From positions 162,338 to 226,337 of the forward strand of contig JTDE01000423.1 of the NCBI GenBank assembly GCA_014338405.1: a stretch of DNA of 64,000 bases, read 5' to 3'. Position numbers and translations under genes: made by a program. The notes beneath the pieces are model-generated. The model made no database searches. It was not told the DNA's origin and worked only from the letters and a program-made list of their open reading frames with translations. Shown here piece by piece: positions 39,601 through 54,600 of this stretch (position 1 is the first letter of the stretch; each line of letters opens with the position of its first letter). This stretch comes from Paragonimus skrjabini miyazakii (taxonomy: Eukaryota > Platyhelminthes > Trematoda > Plagiorchiida > Troglotrematidae).

Positions 39601-42600
39601 TGTTAATTCTTGATGAATTTCCTTATATATGTCGCAAAAATCCAACAGCTTACATTGTGTGAAAACTACTCACTAATTGTAGGTAGAATTTCATGTATTG
39701 GTTATAAAATGTTTGCATGAATGCATCCTGCATTATTAAATCATTAAAAATGGTGTATCCAGTGGACAGTTTTTTTATGTGCATATCGTTTGACACCGTA
39801 CATATGCATGAAAACTCAGTTCGAAACTTCCCGGTAAACAATCATTTAAACAGCCTCTTTTTTGATGGTGACAGTGGGAACCAGTCTTACTAAATAATCC
39901 CAATTTTCGCGTGACCCACCAGAGAAAACTAGAGCAAGGCTTGTGGTCCAACAAAAATCCGTTATCATGAAAACCTTAGTCCCGTTTTCCTGCTTGTTTT
40001 TTGGGCGCATTTCGCGCAATGTTAACTCAGTCTGCCAGTGCACGTTTAAATCACATTGACTCCTGAATCACGGACCTATAAACCGGCTGCTTCGTCTTTG
40101 ATAACCGCTCGACGGTTTTTTATACAAAACAGCTCATCTAGTCAGGCTATCGTCATGCCTTCAGACTTCAGATGTGAGTTGTAAAACTTATCGCAGGTCG
40201 TATTTCATGAACAAGCATGCCGCGACTTCCCAGATATTTTTGTGTTGGCGGAACAATTTTGCCAATGGTTATACAATGGCCATGCTAGGTTTTCCTTCAG
40301 CACAAACCTTACGCATAATTGATCCAGCAGTACGACGTAAATGCGCAATGTCCACAAAGGTTAATTTGTTGAGTTCAGGCTGCAGTGTGGTGGTTAAGAG
40401 AGAGTAGGTTGGGTTAAAAACCGTAAAAATGTTCATTCATTTGATTTTCTTGTCAACCATTTGTGGAGGTTCAGTAGACTGGTTATTCTCTTGCCTCACT
40501 TTGGAAACCTGCGCAAACAATTGCTCAGTTGGGGATCTGGTTGACAAAACGGTCGTATCAAAAACTGTTCCAATTTCCATAGACTAAAAAGTTTGTCAGC
40601 ACATTTTGTGGAATGCAGAATCGATGGTAATTAGATGACTCAAACCTACTCCTGTTCTCACAAGAAATTTGTTCAGTCTCAACAACTTCCGTAGCTACAG
40701 ATCAATCACAGCCACCCTTACCATGCTGAAGCGTTGATTCTGACCTTGTAATGTAACATTCACCGAGTGACCAGTTCAAGTGTAGCGAATTTAGCGGAGT
40801 CTGACAGCTATTTTTAATGTCACTGGTTAACACTTGCCTCGTGAATTTTGCGGATTATTTCAAAACACTCCACTATGAAACCTGCTTATTTGTTTTGGAT
40901 TGAGAAGTAATTTTTAAGACAGATATTTGACACATCGTTGTTTCTGTTTTAACCGAAATTTTCCGATAGTTTCAAATTGGTTAACTTTGAGATACCTCGA
41001 AGTAACTGAGCACAGCATGATCCCTCAACGTGAATGGTCATTTCTCGGCAACGTGTGGCAGGCTAGCTAAACCGCCTTATCAGAAGAAGAAAACAATGTC
41101 AACTTCATTACCGTTTACGGCCGATATGTTTTCTGAAACAACCTGCAAAACTTTGCAAGACTTCTCTGTAAATGCTTTCATACAGCCGAACTCTCTATCT
41201 GCTTCACGTCTGTGACCATGTTGTGTCTAAATCTGAAAACAGAGTCCACGTTTCTGTAACATTTTGCGTACATCCTGAACTATGTTCTCTTGTTGAAACA
41301 CCTCTGCTGGCCATATGACCAGATGCTTATTTACGTAGACTTTATCTGACTAGGACGAACAGTGCAGGTGTAAAGACTACCATGAACTTAGCGATAGGTC
41401 TTGTAAATTTGCTTGGTCTCCAATTCGTAGGTGTTCCGGTTTCTTCGACAACTGCAGGTAGTTGATAGCTGTGAAACTCGGCTCTGTTCACGATGTGTAT
41501 TTATTAAGGTCGTCACCTCGGTAAACGTCTACCGTTACATTTGTGTCAGAGTTATGGTGTAATCCTTCTGAGGCGTGGGTTTCGTTTATATCCCAGACGC
41601 GTTCGTCCTCTTGCACTTCGTCGATACATACTTTTAACTAATTCACCCTGACCACAATATAGTACATGAGCGTTTTATGTAAAGCCTGATGAATAAGTGC
41701 AAATAGGTTTGCTTGCTTTCTCGGTTACTACCCACTACGTTTTTGATTAATTTGCCATTTTGTTATTCCCTGTGCACAAGCCGCGGTATTTCTAAGTATC
41801 AGAAAACTTCAGTCCCCAAGTTAACCTGAGATTAATATGCTTGCAAGACACGTTTGTACATCGGGGGTGGGGGGTTGTGGTTGTATTACTTTTATTTTGC
41901 TGTTTATGTTGAGGACAATTCAAATTTTGAAATTATAATGCTGGTGACTGACAAACTGTCAGTCATAACTTTGGAAGAGCGAGTAAGACTATTTTTGAAT
42001 CGCTCGCGAATTGCAAAGTTTTGGACAACCACCCTGACGTTATTCTTACATTTGAAAACAATTCAGCAACACTTATTAATTTCAGTCCTTGTAGGCATCG
42101 TTTTAGGTTACTTGGAACGAACGCATTATCGATGGCTGGAGTAGGCAAAGCGCTTTCATTCAATTTGAAATTTAACCAGTTGACATTGGAACACTAAATT
42201 GTTAGATTTCTTTTTCTACACACTGAACAGAAGAAATGTTGCGAAACTCACCGTCAATATCCTTTGCTTCAACATCACGTGCCTCGATCACATGAACATT
42301 AAGGAATAGGGTTGGCCGCTGTTGTGTAAAAAAAGGGTACAACTGCTTGTTGAATTAAACAAACGTAAATATTTTGTTATCAAAACTGTTATGAATGCAT
42401 GTGTAGTCTAAATACTTCTCTTTAACTGGCCACCGAATTCTCGTGATATTTGTATATAACAATGCACCTGAACAACTATATCCATGTGAAACATGTGACA
42501 CTTTGCATGTTGTTCGTCGCTTCAGGCGTCAAGTCACTTTTAACACTCACCTGCATTTAACTAACTTGTAATTTGGGTGCATGTTTAGTGGGAGTTGGTT

Positions 42601-45600
42601 AAATTTCAAAAACCAGCCTCAGATCAAAAAGCGCTTGTCATCAAGTTATTATCTTATTATTAGGCAACAACTATAAATCATGGATATTTCTTAGCAGGTC
42701 TTTGCAAAAAGATTCTATGAAACTGGCCATTGGAAACATTGCTTAAATTCGCTCACTTTTAATGTCGTTTATGTTAACAATAGGGCTAGGTATGTTATGG
42801 ATTAAGTAACACTAGAACGATGGATTCGCACCCCATGTAATTTCAGCAGTCTAAGTGGCAATGCATTGAGTGCTGTTTACTCGAGACTTCATTCTAATTG
42901 CAACTTTATGCGGTAGAGCTATTTGAAAATTGTCTCAGCAGGAATTACGGACGTCGTTAAGTTTCACAGTTTTACAAACTCCAATTTTGTCGTCCTTTGT
43001 GAGCATTTGCTCAATCAACTCGTGCCATATGGTGACTGCTGTCAACAAACTCAACACCCAAGTTGCTGCTCAAGTTAAAGCACAGTGTAGTTTGTATTAT
43101 GTCATAAACTGAGCATACTATTCTCTGTTCTTTAACTGTACGTAAAGGGTTGCTGAGCAAGGTATGACTCTGAGAAATAAACGATTAGTGACCGTCAGCG
43201 TGTGCCTGTTTTTCATGGTCTACTGTGACATCCGTCGTGCTAGCTTCTTGTTATATTATAATTAAATTTGTGGGTTATAGTATCATCAAATGCTAATTTG
43301 TAAAACATTGCACTACTTACGTAGCAGGGTAGTTCTATGAAATATTACTAGGTTACAACGTATCTCTACTGTTGTAGTCAAACTGCGCAAGTGCTTTTGC
43401 TATCAACTGAACACAACCCACAACTGTTGCAGGCTTCATAGTCAAATACGGTTTGCAGTTAATCTTAAAAAATTGATTCGTTCATATTCCTCAGACAGGA
43501 AACGTAACTGTTGTACTGAGTTGTCATTATATTTATACGACTAATCTACACAAAATTGGTTGCTTAATGTATGCGATTGTTGGAACTGCACGACTGATTA
43601 ACATGCAATAAAAACCTCCCAATTTTAATGTACGCTAAAGGTAAATGTGATCAATTTCCCAAATTACGTGTGGAGAGGTTGCATTTTCTGTAACTAACTA
43701 GTTTGTGCTGGCGAATCGTAATTCATTCGTACGACTGTTTTCGTCTGGATTTAACAGCTAACTTGAGTTAATATGCCATTTCTACTTTATTTGCCCTCAC
43801 ATAGGCTGATAGCTCAGAAATTCATCAGGTTTGCACTACTTTTGTGTCATGCACCCCTTTGGACTGTATGCGTTCACAGCGATGTATTCAAGGATGATGT
43901 GACAAACAATGTTTTTCTCACCTAGCCACTGAAGACGAAAAACAAGTTAAACTTCTTTTTAATTTCCGGTTTACAATAAAAGTTTGATCATTACTCAAAG
44001 GTTTCCGGTGTGTTACTAAAACAAACCCTTGTAACTCTACTCCGGCTCAGTACAATACATCTAATGTGCAAACGGTAGTTTGATTGAACAGATTTCTGAT
44101 AATCTATATTGGCGATCTTTTTCAATCACTTCTATTCGGATATGTGGCATAACGTGACCGTTCTTGTTCTCACATCGAGCAGAAGTATTGTATTGAAGGC
44201 ACTGTGGTTATCCACCATTAAATGTCCTATATACTTCCGTCAATGAAGCTCAGGGTGGCTTTTTTAAAAGTCTCCCAGTGTTCCTTAATCCGTTAAAAAA
44301 ACATGCTGAAGTGATGAGTTGCCATGTGAAACGGAATGGAAAAATGTTAGATAACTTTATCTGACCTAGTCATATCTTAGAGAAATTAGCAACAAATCCC
44401 TGATTCCGAAAGCGCAAAGGTCAAAACCTTACATTATGACACTCACGATAGGAAACATATTGTACTTTTCAGGTCTCTCCATTAGCATCGTCCACGTGTC
44501 AAAACATTCCAGTGTATTTATGTTTCAATGACAATTATGGAAGATTGATTAGAGTCCTAGAAAAATTTCCTTTCAAATTTATTACTTTACTGAAATATGA
44601 GTCCGAGTGCATAAAATGTCACGTTAAGTAATTTTGAACGATGTAGAAAACATCTTTCTTTTCAGATTATTGCAAGATTGTCAAGCAACAATCGGCCGTA
44701 TGTGTTAAGTGTATGATAACAAATTCCATCAAAAAGCACTGGAATAATCCACATGAAAGGACAATAAACCAGACAGTTTTTAAACATATATTGCCGTGTT
44801 AACTGATACCATGTGGACAGTTTTACGGTAAGCCAGGGTAATTAAACTAAACATTGCATAAACGATCACGTAAAAATTGTAGGTTTTCATGGAATGTACA
44901 CTAACTTACGAACTCCAGTGAGTCTGACGTACGCGGTGCAAATAATTTTCAAAACAAATGATTGTAAAACTTTTGGGATTCAATTACCTATTTGGATTAG
45001 CATCGCAGTTACCGCTTCTCTTCTTTGAGGCTATCAGGTGATCTGCAAGTAACTGGCAAACAACTGTGGCTCAGAATTTTTGACATGGAACTCTCACCAC
45101 GCTCAATATGAAGATATTGACGCGATGAACACTTTGGCCTTCTCGTGTGAGCATGAGCCTTATTTCATACTTCGGTCCTGACATGACTGTTCATTGTCAA
45201 ACAGTTCTTTTCAAAGGAGTCTGCCAATGGGTAGATGTTTGTTCCTAAGCTGTCATTAAATGTGATCTGTGTACAATTTGTTTACCAGGCAATGTCTCAA
45301 GTACTCATTATTAATCGACGGAATTACAGGATTATTAGATCAAACTCTCGATTCTTTGCATTTTACAAACAGTCCAATATATTCAAACGTTTCTCAGTAA
45401 GGCACCACAGGAAAATTTCTAGTAATGTAAGTCTAATTTGTTACCAGTCAGATGATCGTTAAAGTCTAATAACCTTGAAATCCCCTGGTTATTGAAGAGA
45501 AAACAGTTTACCTTAATGAATTTTAGTCAGGAATCCCTAATTGCTTTGTTTTCGAAAAAAGAGATCGCAATAAAAACAAGCACATATGTTGAAGCAGACG

Positions 45601-48600
45601 TTATACAGTAGCAACTATTTGCGACTTGCGACATCAGCCTAATTGTGTCAAAGACTTAATAACACTTACTCAATCACTCTACTGTTTAGTTTAATTACGC
45701 CTGAATAAATCTTATGTTTAGGAGGGACCACAGGATAAATTAACATGGCAACCAGGTATTTTCAAGTTGGTCTCTTTTACTGATTCGTGAATATTTTCAT
45801 TTATCATGTTTGAAAGCATGTTGCTATATAGGTGAGTGATTTATTTCAGTTATTGTTTACACTGTCTAGATATAATTAAATCTTTTGAGGTGAGACAGTT
45901 GGTCGGGGCAATTTTATTCTAGAAACTTTTGGATGCTTCAGCTGGGCGAAATTCATAATCATTCAACATCTACAGCAATTACTTCAGGCAAGGGTTGAAA
46001 GTGTTTTAATAGCGTCAGCAATCGGGGGTTCCGGATTGGTTATTGGGAGTAGATAAGTTATTCACAATGTCAGTTGTTGAGACGATCAAACAAGTTGATC
46101 TTGCTCAGTTTAATCGCCTTGATGTGTTGTTCCATGAATTTCATGTACAAACCAAAGAAATTGATGTTAATTTTTGTGAAAAATAGTTCATACATTATTG
46201 CTGACCATTGATGGAATAAACACTTGTGTCTATTGCTTCTATTCAAATTACGCCGATGGAAAGGTCCACTAAACTTTGGCGGTAGCCTACATTGAATGTT
46301 CTGTTCGGTTCGAAATAAGTCACATTTAAATATATCTAACAGACATAGATTAGAAGTAACACTTATAAACTGATGAACCATTTTGGGCTTATTCAATTTT
46401 CAGGAAGTTATCAGTTTATCAAAATGCATTAGGTACTAGATAGTTCATATCTACCTCCAGATACACAATCATGTTCGATCTGGGAAAATTTTATTTGCAC
46501 CGTTTCTGACGTTTCTTACTGTTGTGTGTATCTAGAAGGATCATAAACCATGTTGATAATAAATGGGTGGACCGCCTTTGCATCAAAATATTTTTTGTGT
46601 TTGATAGGTGCAGTGCACTTAAACTGTGCGTTCGTTTTTCATGTGAGCCACAGTAACCTTAAGCAGTCAGCTGGACGATATTGGGACTCAAATGAATTTC
46701 AGAACGTTTACATTGTAAAAGCGCTATGATAATCGTCACATATCTCTTTTAAGAACTGAAGACTCCACTAGGTTAGCTTTGAAATCGTCTTGCTTTCAGA
46801 ATTGTATTTTTCAAAGAAATAGTTGAGAGAGAGTACAGACCAAAATCTGTCGATGAGAGACCCGGCAAATGTGGTGGACGTGGAAACCCAAAGGATCCAG
46901 AAGAAGCGAGTTTTGATGAGTCATTCTGCTACGCGAAGCGTTGGACGTCTGCTGTTGATCAACGCTGATTCATACATTAATCATTTTTGACGAACCATTT
47001 TTGCCTAGTTACAGTGCAGCGTCTCGGCGATTATTACAACGTGTCACAACTCCTTAGAGAATAGACCTGGCAGAAGACCATCACATAATAAACACGGTCT
47101 TTCCTATGAGAAAGTTAGGCAATTTGTCATTCAGTTAGGCCTACTTATGTTAGTGCAGTGCACGTACCTTTTGGGCTCTAGTTTTGTTCACAAAAGACTA
47201 ACGCGTTACAGAAGTGATTTTTGCTTTATTTAGCAGTAACACTGAGATGCATGTAGTTAAATAAATTTTCGCTTAAACTTTCGTCAATTCATGTAATACT
47301 GATCAATGAAATTTACTTTTTTCCTCTTACTTCACTCATTTACTTTCAAACAATAGTTGGCGGAATGTCAATTGCATGTTGCCTATACACATCGTTCCAG
47401 TACTAAGTTTCGCCAGCTGTTTCAAAAGAACCTCATGACACATTTAGGTTTATTACATTCGTGTCTCTAGAAATAAAAAGGTTGAGGCATCCTTGAACTG
47501 TTTTCGTCTTACTTCCGTCAGAAGTGATCTGTTTCTTACCATCTGCTCTGTTACACTATGAGAGCAAGTGTATGTAAAATATAAACATTAACCACGTTTG
47601 CTTGTGAAAACCAGCACAATACGATAGATAAAGCGATCACTACGACAATCGACCCAATATGAATTGCAAAGAAACACGGGACTTTCAATTCAAACAAACT
47701 GAAATTATATATATTTTTGTTTTATTCTAATACATTGAAAAATGACGTTGACATTTTGCCACACAAGACCCACTCGTTAAATTGTCTCTCAAGAAATTCA
47801 CACCAACGTTACTTACAGTTTTGGTGTAGTCACTTTTATTTAAATGTGTTGAAAGCTTTTGGCTGAGCCTAAAACTGCAAGTTTCCGATCATTCAAACCG
47901 ACAGTCATGTGTACAAAAATGTAACACTGAATCGTGGTAGAAGAATATTGAAACAAAAAGTGTTGTGCTACTTTTTTCCATATTGTATATTAGATTGACT
48001 ATATTATACGACTATATAGCTCAATGAGGAGTTGCTGCACAGAAACAACCGGTGAACTGTGTTAAATACTGGAAACATGAAATATCTACAACAAGACATG
48101 ATGCTGTATTTTTCGTAAAAATTAGAGTTATACCACTTTTAATGTTTAATTTTTGACTGTTTATTTCGAAAAGGTATGTAAGTTACTCTGTTTCTCAAAA
48201 CAAACATTAATCGTTATATCACCAACGGCGTTTCTAAGTCCTTAACCCACGCCATCGCCATAACCGTGTACCACAAAAACGTAATCTCGTCACAAAATTT
48301 TCAGGTAGTTTTTTGAAGGTAGGGACTAACTTAGTAGTTTGCTCATTGGTAGCGCCTATTATTAGCTCAACTGATGTCTGAACTTTGATTAATGTTAGCA
48401 GAAGGTAATTTGGTCGACCACTGTCTCACTGATTTCAAATTGGTCAGTACACGTTTGTAATCAGTGCAGAGTTTCCCGAATCCTCATGGTATAGTTGAAT
48501 ACAAACTATAACCGATTAAGTACTAATTAGTTTTGCTATGTCAACCATTAAGATAAACGTGAAATTTTACGTTATCAGGTGCTCGATTTTGAGAAATCAG

Positions 48601-51600
48601 GTTAATTATACTGCTCCTATACATAAGGTGCACTGTAAGAACTTATTTTAATTGTTCCGTCTACGGAGTTTTAAACATTGTGTGGACTCGTTGAACGTCC
48701 GATGTTTTTCGTCCCGTTTACTAGTGAAAACCCCTCATATTTGTGTACAGCTGCATATTATATCATTCAGTTTTCAGTTTTATAAATTAAGCAAAGATGC
48801 CCTTCGTAGTTTCATTAATTTCATCTTGATCGTGTGGGTCAGTATATGTATTTCTGCACGTAAAACGCATAGCAGGATTTCTTTGAATGCTGTTCTTAGT
48901 TCACTATGACTGCAGAAACATTCGAGCCTCCTGAATATCATCCAAATATTCATTCGAAGTACGGCAGACACGTTATACTGAAAAATTTTTAATCGTTTAC
49001 ATTTGTAACGGGCAATGTCAATGTGTTAAAAATTGCTTTTCTTCTCGCTTTATTGTTGTAATTTTCTTAGACTAGTTCTCTATACCTTTATTTTGTTTAC
49101 AAGCTGACCATTTTAATGTTTGTCGATCATTTAGATGCCCGATTTTTGATAACTGCGAAAATTTTTGCCGGGCCTCCTATTTTATTTTAACCTCCTCGTG
49201 GTTTTGGAAAATGCTGATCTTTTTCAAAGAGTTCAAATCTGAGCTTCAGTAGCGACGTGAAATTTGTATGCGGTCCACGAATGGTAACTCAGAGGAGTGA
49301 CAGATTTCATACATTTAGAATCCGCCTCAAGCAACTGTCTACAACGAACAGCTTTCACTGAAGGCATGTAAATGATTGAGTAATTTTGCATTAACCGATG
49401 GTTTTGGTTCATTATATCATCCACAATTTTAATTGCGCATCTTATCGTTGGTCTTTATGGCGGTTTCAAATTGACTGACTTAATTTAACAGTCTAAAAGC
49501 ACCAGCCAACTGCATCTTTTTATACAATGACATAGTACTCGGTTTTTACACGAAATACGTTGACATAATCATTAGAATCACTAACAACTTTCTACTGCCA
49601 TCTACACTCTCTTTCTAAGATGCTGCTCGGAAAAATCTATTCAATTATGCAAGAGAACCAACAAATATAAACTTAACGTTTATTGTCAAGAGTTTCTAAT
49701 AAAACTGAGAAAATTTGCTTGAACCATTATCTTAACCAGTTTTAAAACAGTTCAAATTTTCTGGGAAGCAAAATTCTGTTTTTTTAAAGAAACTTGCATC
49801 TTACAAATCTGACAATTTTTTCCCGGATGATTGAAGTTACTTATCAACATGTCTTGAAATATCCATTCAAAAACAACGTAATATTTTTAATCCGACATCA
49901 GTTACTTTTTGAACAGTTTAACCACATATTATTGCCTAATAACTAATAATAAGGCTTAATCACATCTGCTACACAAGTGATGAAAACAGTCTTTATACAG
50001 GAAAATCAAAATTGAAAATCAAAGAGAATTACTACATATATATACTACATATATACATATATTATTGTTACACATCTCACTGGCACATACTATTGAGTAG
50101 TTGTTACCAGAAATAATTTCGCCTCTTTTTCATTTCGTCAATAATCAACTTGAAACAATCTGATGGCACGTTTATCAGCCACCAAATGATGCAGATTAGT
50201 TTTACAAGGCACTTTTGCCGTGGAGATGCAAGAAATTCATTTAGTTCACTTAATACACATCCGTCATTGACACCCGCTAAAACAATTCACCATGGTTTAG
50301 AAGCCTAAAACATACTTATACACTTCATTCTTAAGTAACTGTATTAAACTTGGTGAGAGCTTGTCAGTTTTGTTCCTTATGTTCTTATCCGAATTGTTTT
50401 GTTTTGTTTCCACAATAAATTTGAAAAAAAAAATCCCTCAAGTGAAATTAGAATATTAGCGAAGAATGTTGCTTTTGCATTATCTTCGTATGTTTTTATA
50501 AACTGATCAAAAATTACCCACTGACGGTCCTCAACAAACTTACAAAAATATTAATTAGATTGAATACACTTGATTACTGTTTTCACGCTTTAGTTTTGCG
50601 TGAACATTTTCATTGGTTGATTGAATTGTTAGCAAATTTACAAACCACCTCTTTGTATAGAGATGCTCCCCAGTGTTACATCATTTACCTTCCAAGTGGT
50701 AGTCATTTGAACCTGATTAATCAGAGTGATCAGGTTACTAATGAATCTATAAACTAGCTATCACTGTAGCAAATACCAATGCTCACGTTTCCATTTTTGT
50801 AAAATCGCAGCAAAGAATGATTCACTAGTATCAATAGGCACGATTAACCGAAAATGAATTTCATTTGTAGGGCTGTATCTCATATATCTTGTGAGTCCTT
50901 CTCCTGTTGTTCGTACACAATTTCCAACCTGTGCCTTTTTACTGACGTATCAACTTATGGTTGCAGTGGTTTTCAACTAACTGTGTGCGACAGTAATGTG
51001 TTCTATCCTCAGTGCTTAAAACTAAAGCATTCACTAGAGATGTCTGTTATTAAACCTGGTGCTATCAAATGATTGGTAAGAATTTAGTGATCATATTCAC
51101 TCCATTGAATTTCTGACTAAGCAATTGTTCACTTTTACCGGTCAAAAAGGTCGCATAATTGGCGCTGAAAATTATATGAACTATACGCCGCTCGGAATTT
51201 GCTTGTTAATCCCTTTCGGAAAATTATTACGACAAGTGACTGTCGATCGTTGGATTGATATACATTCCTACGCTGTTTGCTCAATTTCTGCGTTTACAAA
51301 CAGAAATAAACAAAGGCCGAATAATTAGAAGCAACATGTTCACCTTCACTAGTAGAATGCCAAGTTACCTTATTAATTACCGCTCAGTCATCGTACTTCA
51401 GATTATCTGAATCATCTTTAAGGCACTGCCGTACCAGGATCCTTGTACGGTTTTCTAGTTCCAATAGATTATTTTTGCAAATAAGCAATAATTGTGAACA
51501 TCTTCGTAGCTATTTTTAATGTCGCGCACTGGTTAATAGGCGGAAGCAACTGATCAGGATGCTCCGTGGTTGAAGTGCCCAACGGTCTTCTAAAAGCTTT

Positions 51601-54600
51601 CAGCTGCGAATGTCAAGGTGGTATTTTAGACAAACCAGCATAGGGTGAATGGGATCCACCTGTAATTGCCACAGTATTTTCTTGTTAATCAACACTGGGT
51701 AAAGGGAGTAGTTTCTGAGATCTCAGTTTACCAACCTAACACTTACAGTGTGCTTGAGGATCTTATTGAAAGAATTTTCTCTCACCTCAAAAGCTATTGT
51801 TCTAGTTCACCTGTTCTATATTGTGGTGAGTGTCACTGAACCTATCTCTCCTTACTGTTGTTTTATTACACTGTTGGCTATAAGCTGCACAATTGCGTTC
51901 GAGAGATAAATCATATGCTTTGCTTAGTTCGATTGTAATTACTACTGCGTCGAAGCTATTTCTGGGGTTGAGCTAAGTTAACTCTTTCATTTCTGTATTT
52001 CTGGAATTATCACAATTGGCGTTTCCAACTTCTGTAATTTCTTACAATAGATTTCTGTCTACTGTACATTCTGAATATTCATAATTCATCAAGAAAAATC
52101 GAAGATCCTTCATAACGCTTTGAAATATGGTGTCTCACAGGCAAGGTGTTAAAGGCAGAAAAGAAAGCTGATCACTTGCAAACCGTAATTGGCGAAGGTG
52201 CGTACAGCTTAGTGAAAAGCTTGTCATCTCCTGATTTACCCATTTCTCTTTCTTACGAATCCTTGAAGAAGCTGCTGATTACACATTTCCAATTCGTAAA
52301 GTTGAAGCAGCTGAACGAGGTAAATTTCATACGTTCGTGAGAGAAGAATACCAGGAGGTCAGACATTACATTCTAAAAATTCAGACTCAAGCAGCTCGAT
52401 GGAATTTCAAAGATAAATTACAAACTGAACTTTGTGAACGTTTGATCACTGGAATAAATTTGCGTGATCTGCAAGAGAAGCTTTCATTGCTTCCGAATTC
52501 GACATTCCAGTCAGACAGGACATTGCGCAAACTGTATCAGGGTGTCAAAGCTGATATGAAAGATGAAACGATTGTTTTATTCAACAGAAAACGCAAGGGA
52601 GAGGTTCAACTCTGAACCTTCCGGTGAAGCTGACATAGAAGTAAATGGCGTATATTTTAACATTGTTTTGCATTGCTAAAGCAACGTCTTGTCAGATAGG
52701 CTCCTTCTGCAGCAAATCAATTCATGAAAGATTCATCTGGCCCCATCACGAGATGAAATCAACATTCTGATAAACTGCTTTAAAATGCATAAATTGTTCT
52801 TTTGGAAGATAGTCCGATCGTTGCATTTGTTAAAGAATCTATTTGTGCAGTTTAGAGCAGTTTATTGCAGAACTGATTTAATCTTAGAAGTATGTCGTGG
52901 TATCATCTGTTTTAATATTTTACTCTATACAGTGTCACTTTGCTACTTAGCGCCTCGAGATTTAGAGTCACCGTAATAGTTTTGTTTCATGAAAGGCAAG
53001 CGAGTTCTGTGCATTATATGTTTGACGAAAAAGTTATAAGAATCCCCGTGACTGTATTATACCCAAGCAGCACACAGCCCCATTTTTAATGGGGCAAAAT
53101 GGGGGCTTTTTGGGGGCAAAATGGGGCTTTGTATAAAAGTGGGTTTTTCTTGTTAAGTACAAGACATTATCCTATGCTGTATATTTCTTGAAATGTCTCT
53201 GCTTCCGTTGTTGCTACTATTGCCTATATGTTATTATGTCTCACATCCGTGTTTTGTTTTAATGCATTAATCGATCATAAATTATTGTGCCTAGCTTGGT
53301 TTAACTTAGAACGCGGTAGGTTGTGGTGAACGGTTTTTGGGTGTCGTTGTGTTCTCGTGCAATACTGATTACGTTCAGCAGAAAATAAAAGATCGCTGCT
53401 CGGTGTCAACTATTTAACGGAAGTGTAGGAGGTTCGTGCATCGTAATTCCGTTTCTTTGTATAGTATTTTGTGTTTAATCCTTTTTATTGTTCTTCACAA
53501 CTTCCAATCTCCTCAAACTCATATGTACACTTGACGTTTAATCAGTGTGAACTAAATAAATCAATAATACAAAGTATTTCTCTGATGTCGCGAGGCCCGC
53601 CCTCTTTCTGCGTTTCTTGTCGCTTATTTGTTGATTTCTGGAAAGTAGAAGGCTAAGGCAGTCATCCATTGATTTCAGCATATCTCCGAATTCACGTGCC
53701 GTTGCGATTAACTCCGCTGTGATCGAGAATCTCCTTGGATCAACACGACAGAGCGCATCCATTGGAAACCTTTGTTCACTATAGTGAAACCCTGAACAAA
53801 CCACCTTTACGAACTATTGTGAGTCATTTGCTTCCGTTTTTATCACATTTAGCCTCGTGTTCACACCCAAGTTTTATACAGTGTTTACGTCTACAACAGT
53901 CTTATATACGTTATTTAGTTAACTGTCCCCATCATTATATTAACTGTCCTCACATTCCTTTTTATCTCACATTTCAGATAACTGAAATACATGTACCCAA
54001 ATTACAAGTCCGCAGATCAGGTAAGACCGATTATTATCCACAGCTATGTGCTTCCGTTTGCAAACTGCATCAATGTGTTAATTGTGTTATATCTAGTGTG
54101 GCGCATCAACCATAAGTTGCCTTCTGAACATTAGCTATCGCTTGTTGTGTAATCACTATAAACGTGCTTATGCATTTTTATCCACATAAGCAGCAACACT
54201 ATGTTAATCTGCTTCACTGACGTCTTCACTTACAATATCTTATCCGTTACCTTGCAGAAACTTTTCGAAGACAGACCATCCATATGGACAGTGAAGATAA
54301 GTGGACGAAGATATGATTTGCATTGTCAACCAGTTGTATGGGAAAAAACCAGTGTACTAATCCGAACAACCATATTGTACATTGACGATGATTGACAATA
54401 AATGTGCATGTATTCACAGCTTTTCGTTCATTGTTCCATGTGGTCTTGCAGTGGTGGGTTGTCCAGTAGAATAGGGACCAATGCGTATGCGATGGAATGA
54501 TTATATGAGAAGAACTGAAAGAATAGTCCGTAGTAGTCGAGAGAAATCGGGTTCGTAGCTGAGCTTTCGCGCATTAAAACGATTTTACGGTCAGCCCCCA

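Larger units (their letters stand above)
36821..42251 (-). other. BAIAP3-like intron C-D (5.4 kb)
   Basis: Mostly AT-rich. It contains one GC-richer plus-strand island (37287-37478) with a poly(A) signal and a G-rich spot near 41864-41879. No repeat is recognised. Confidence 0.65.
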
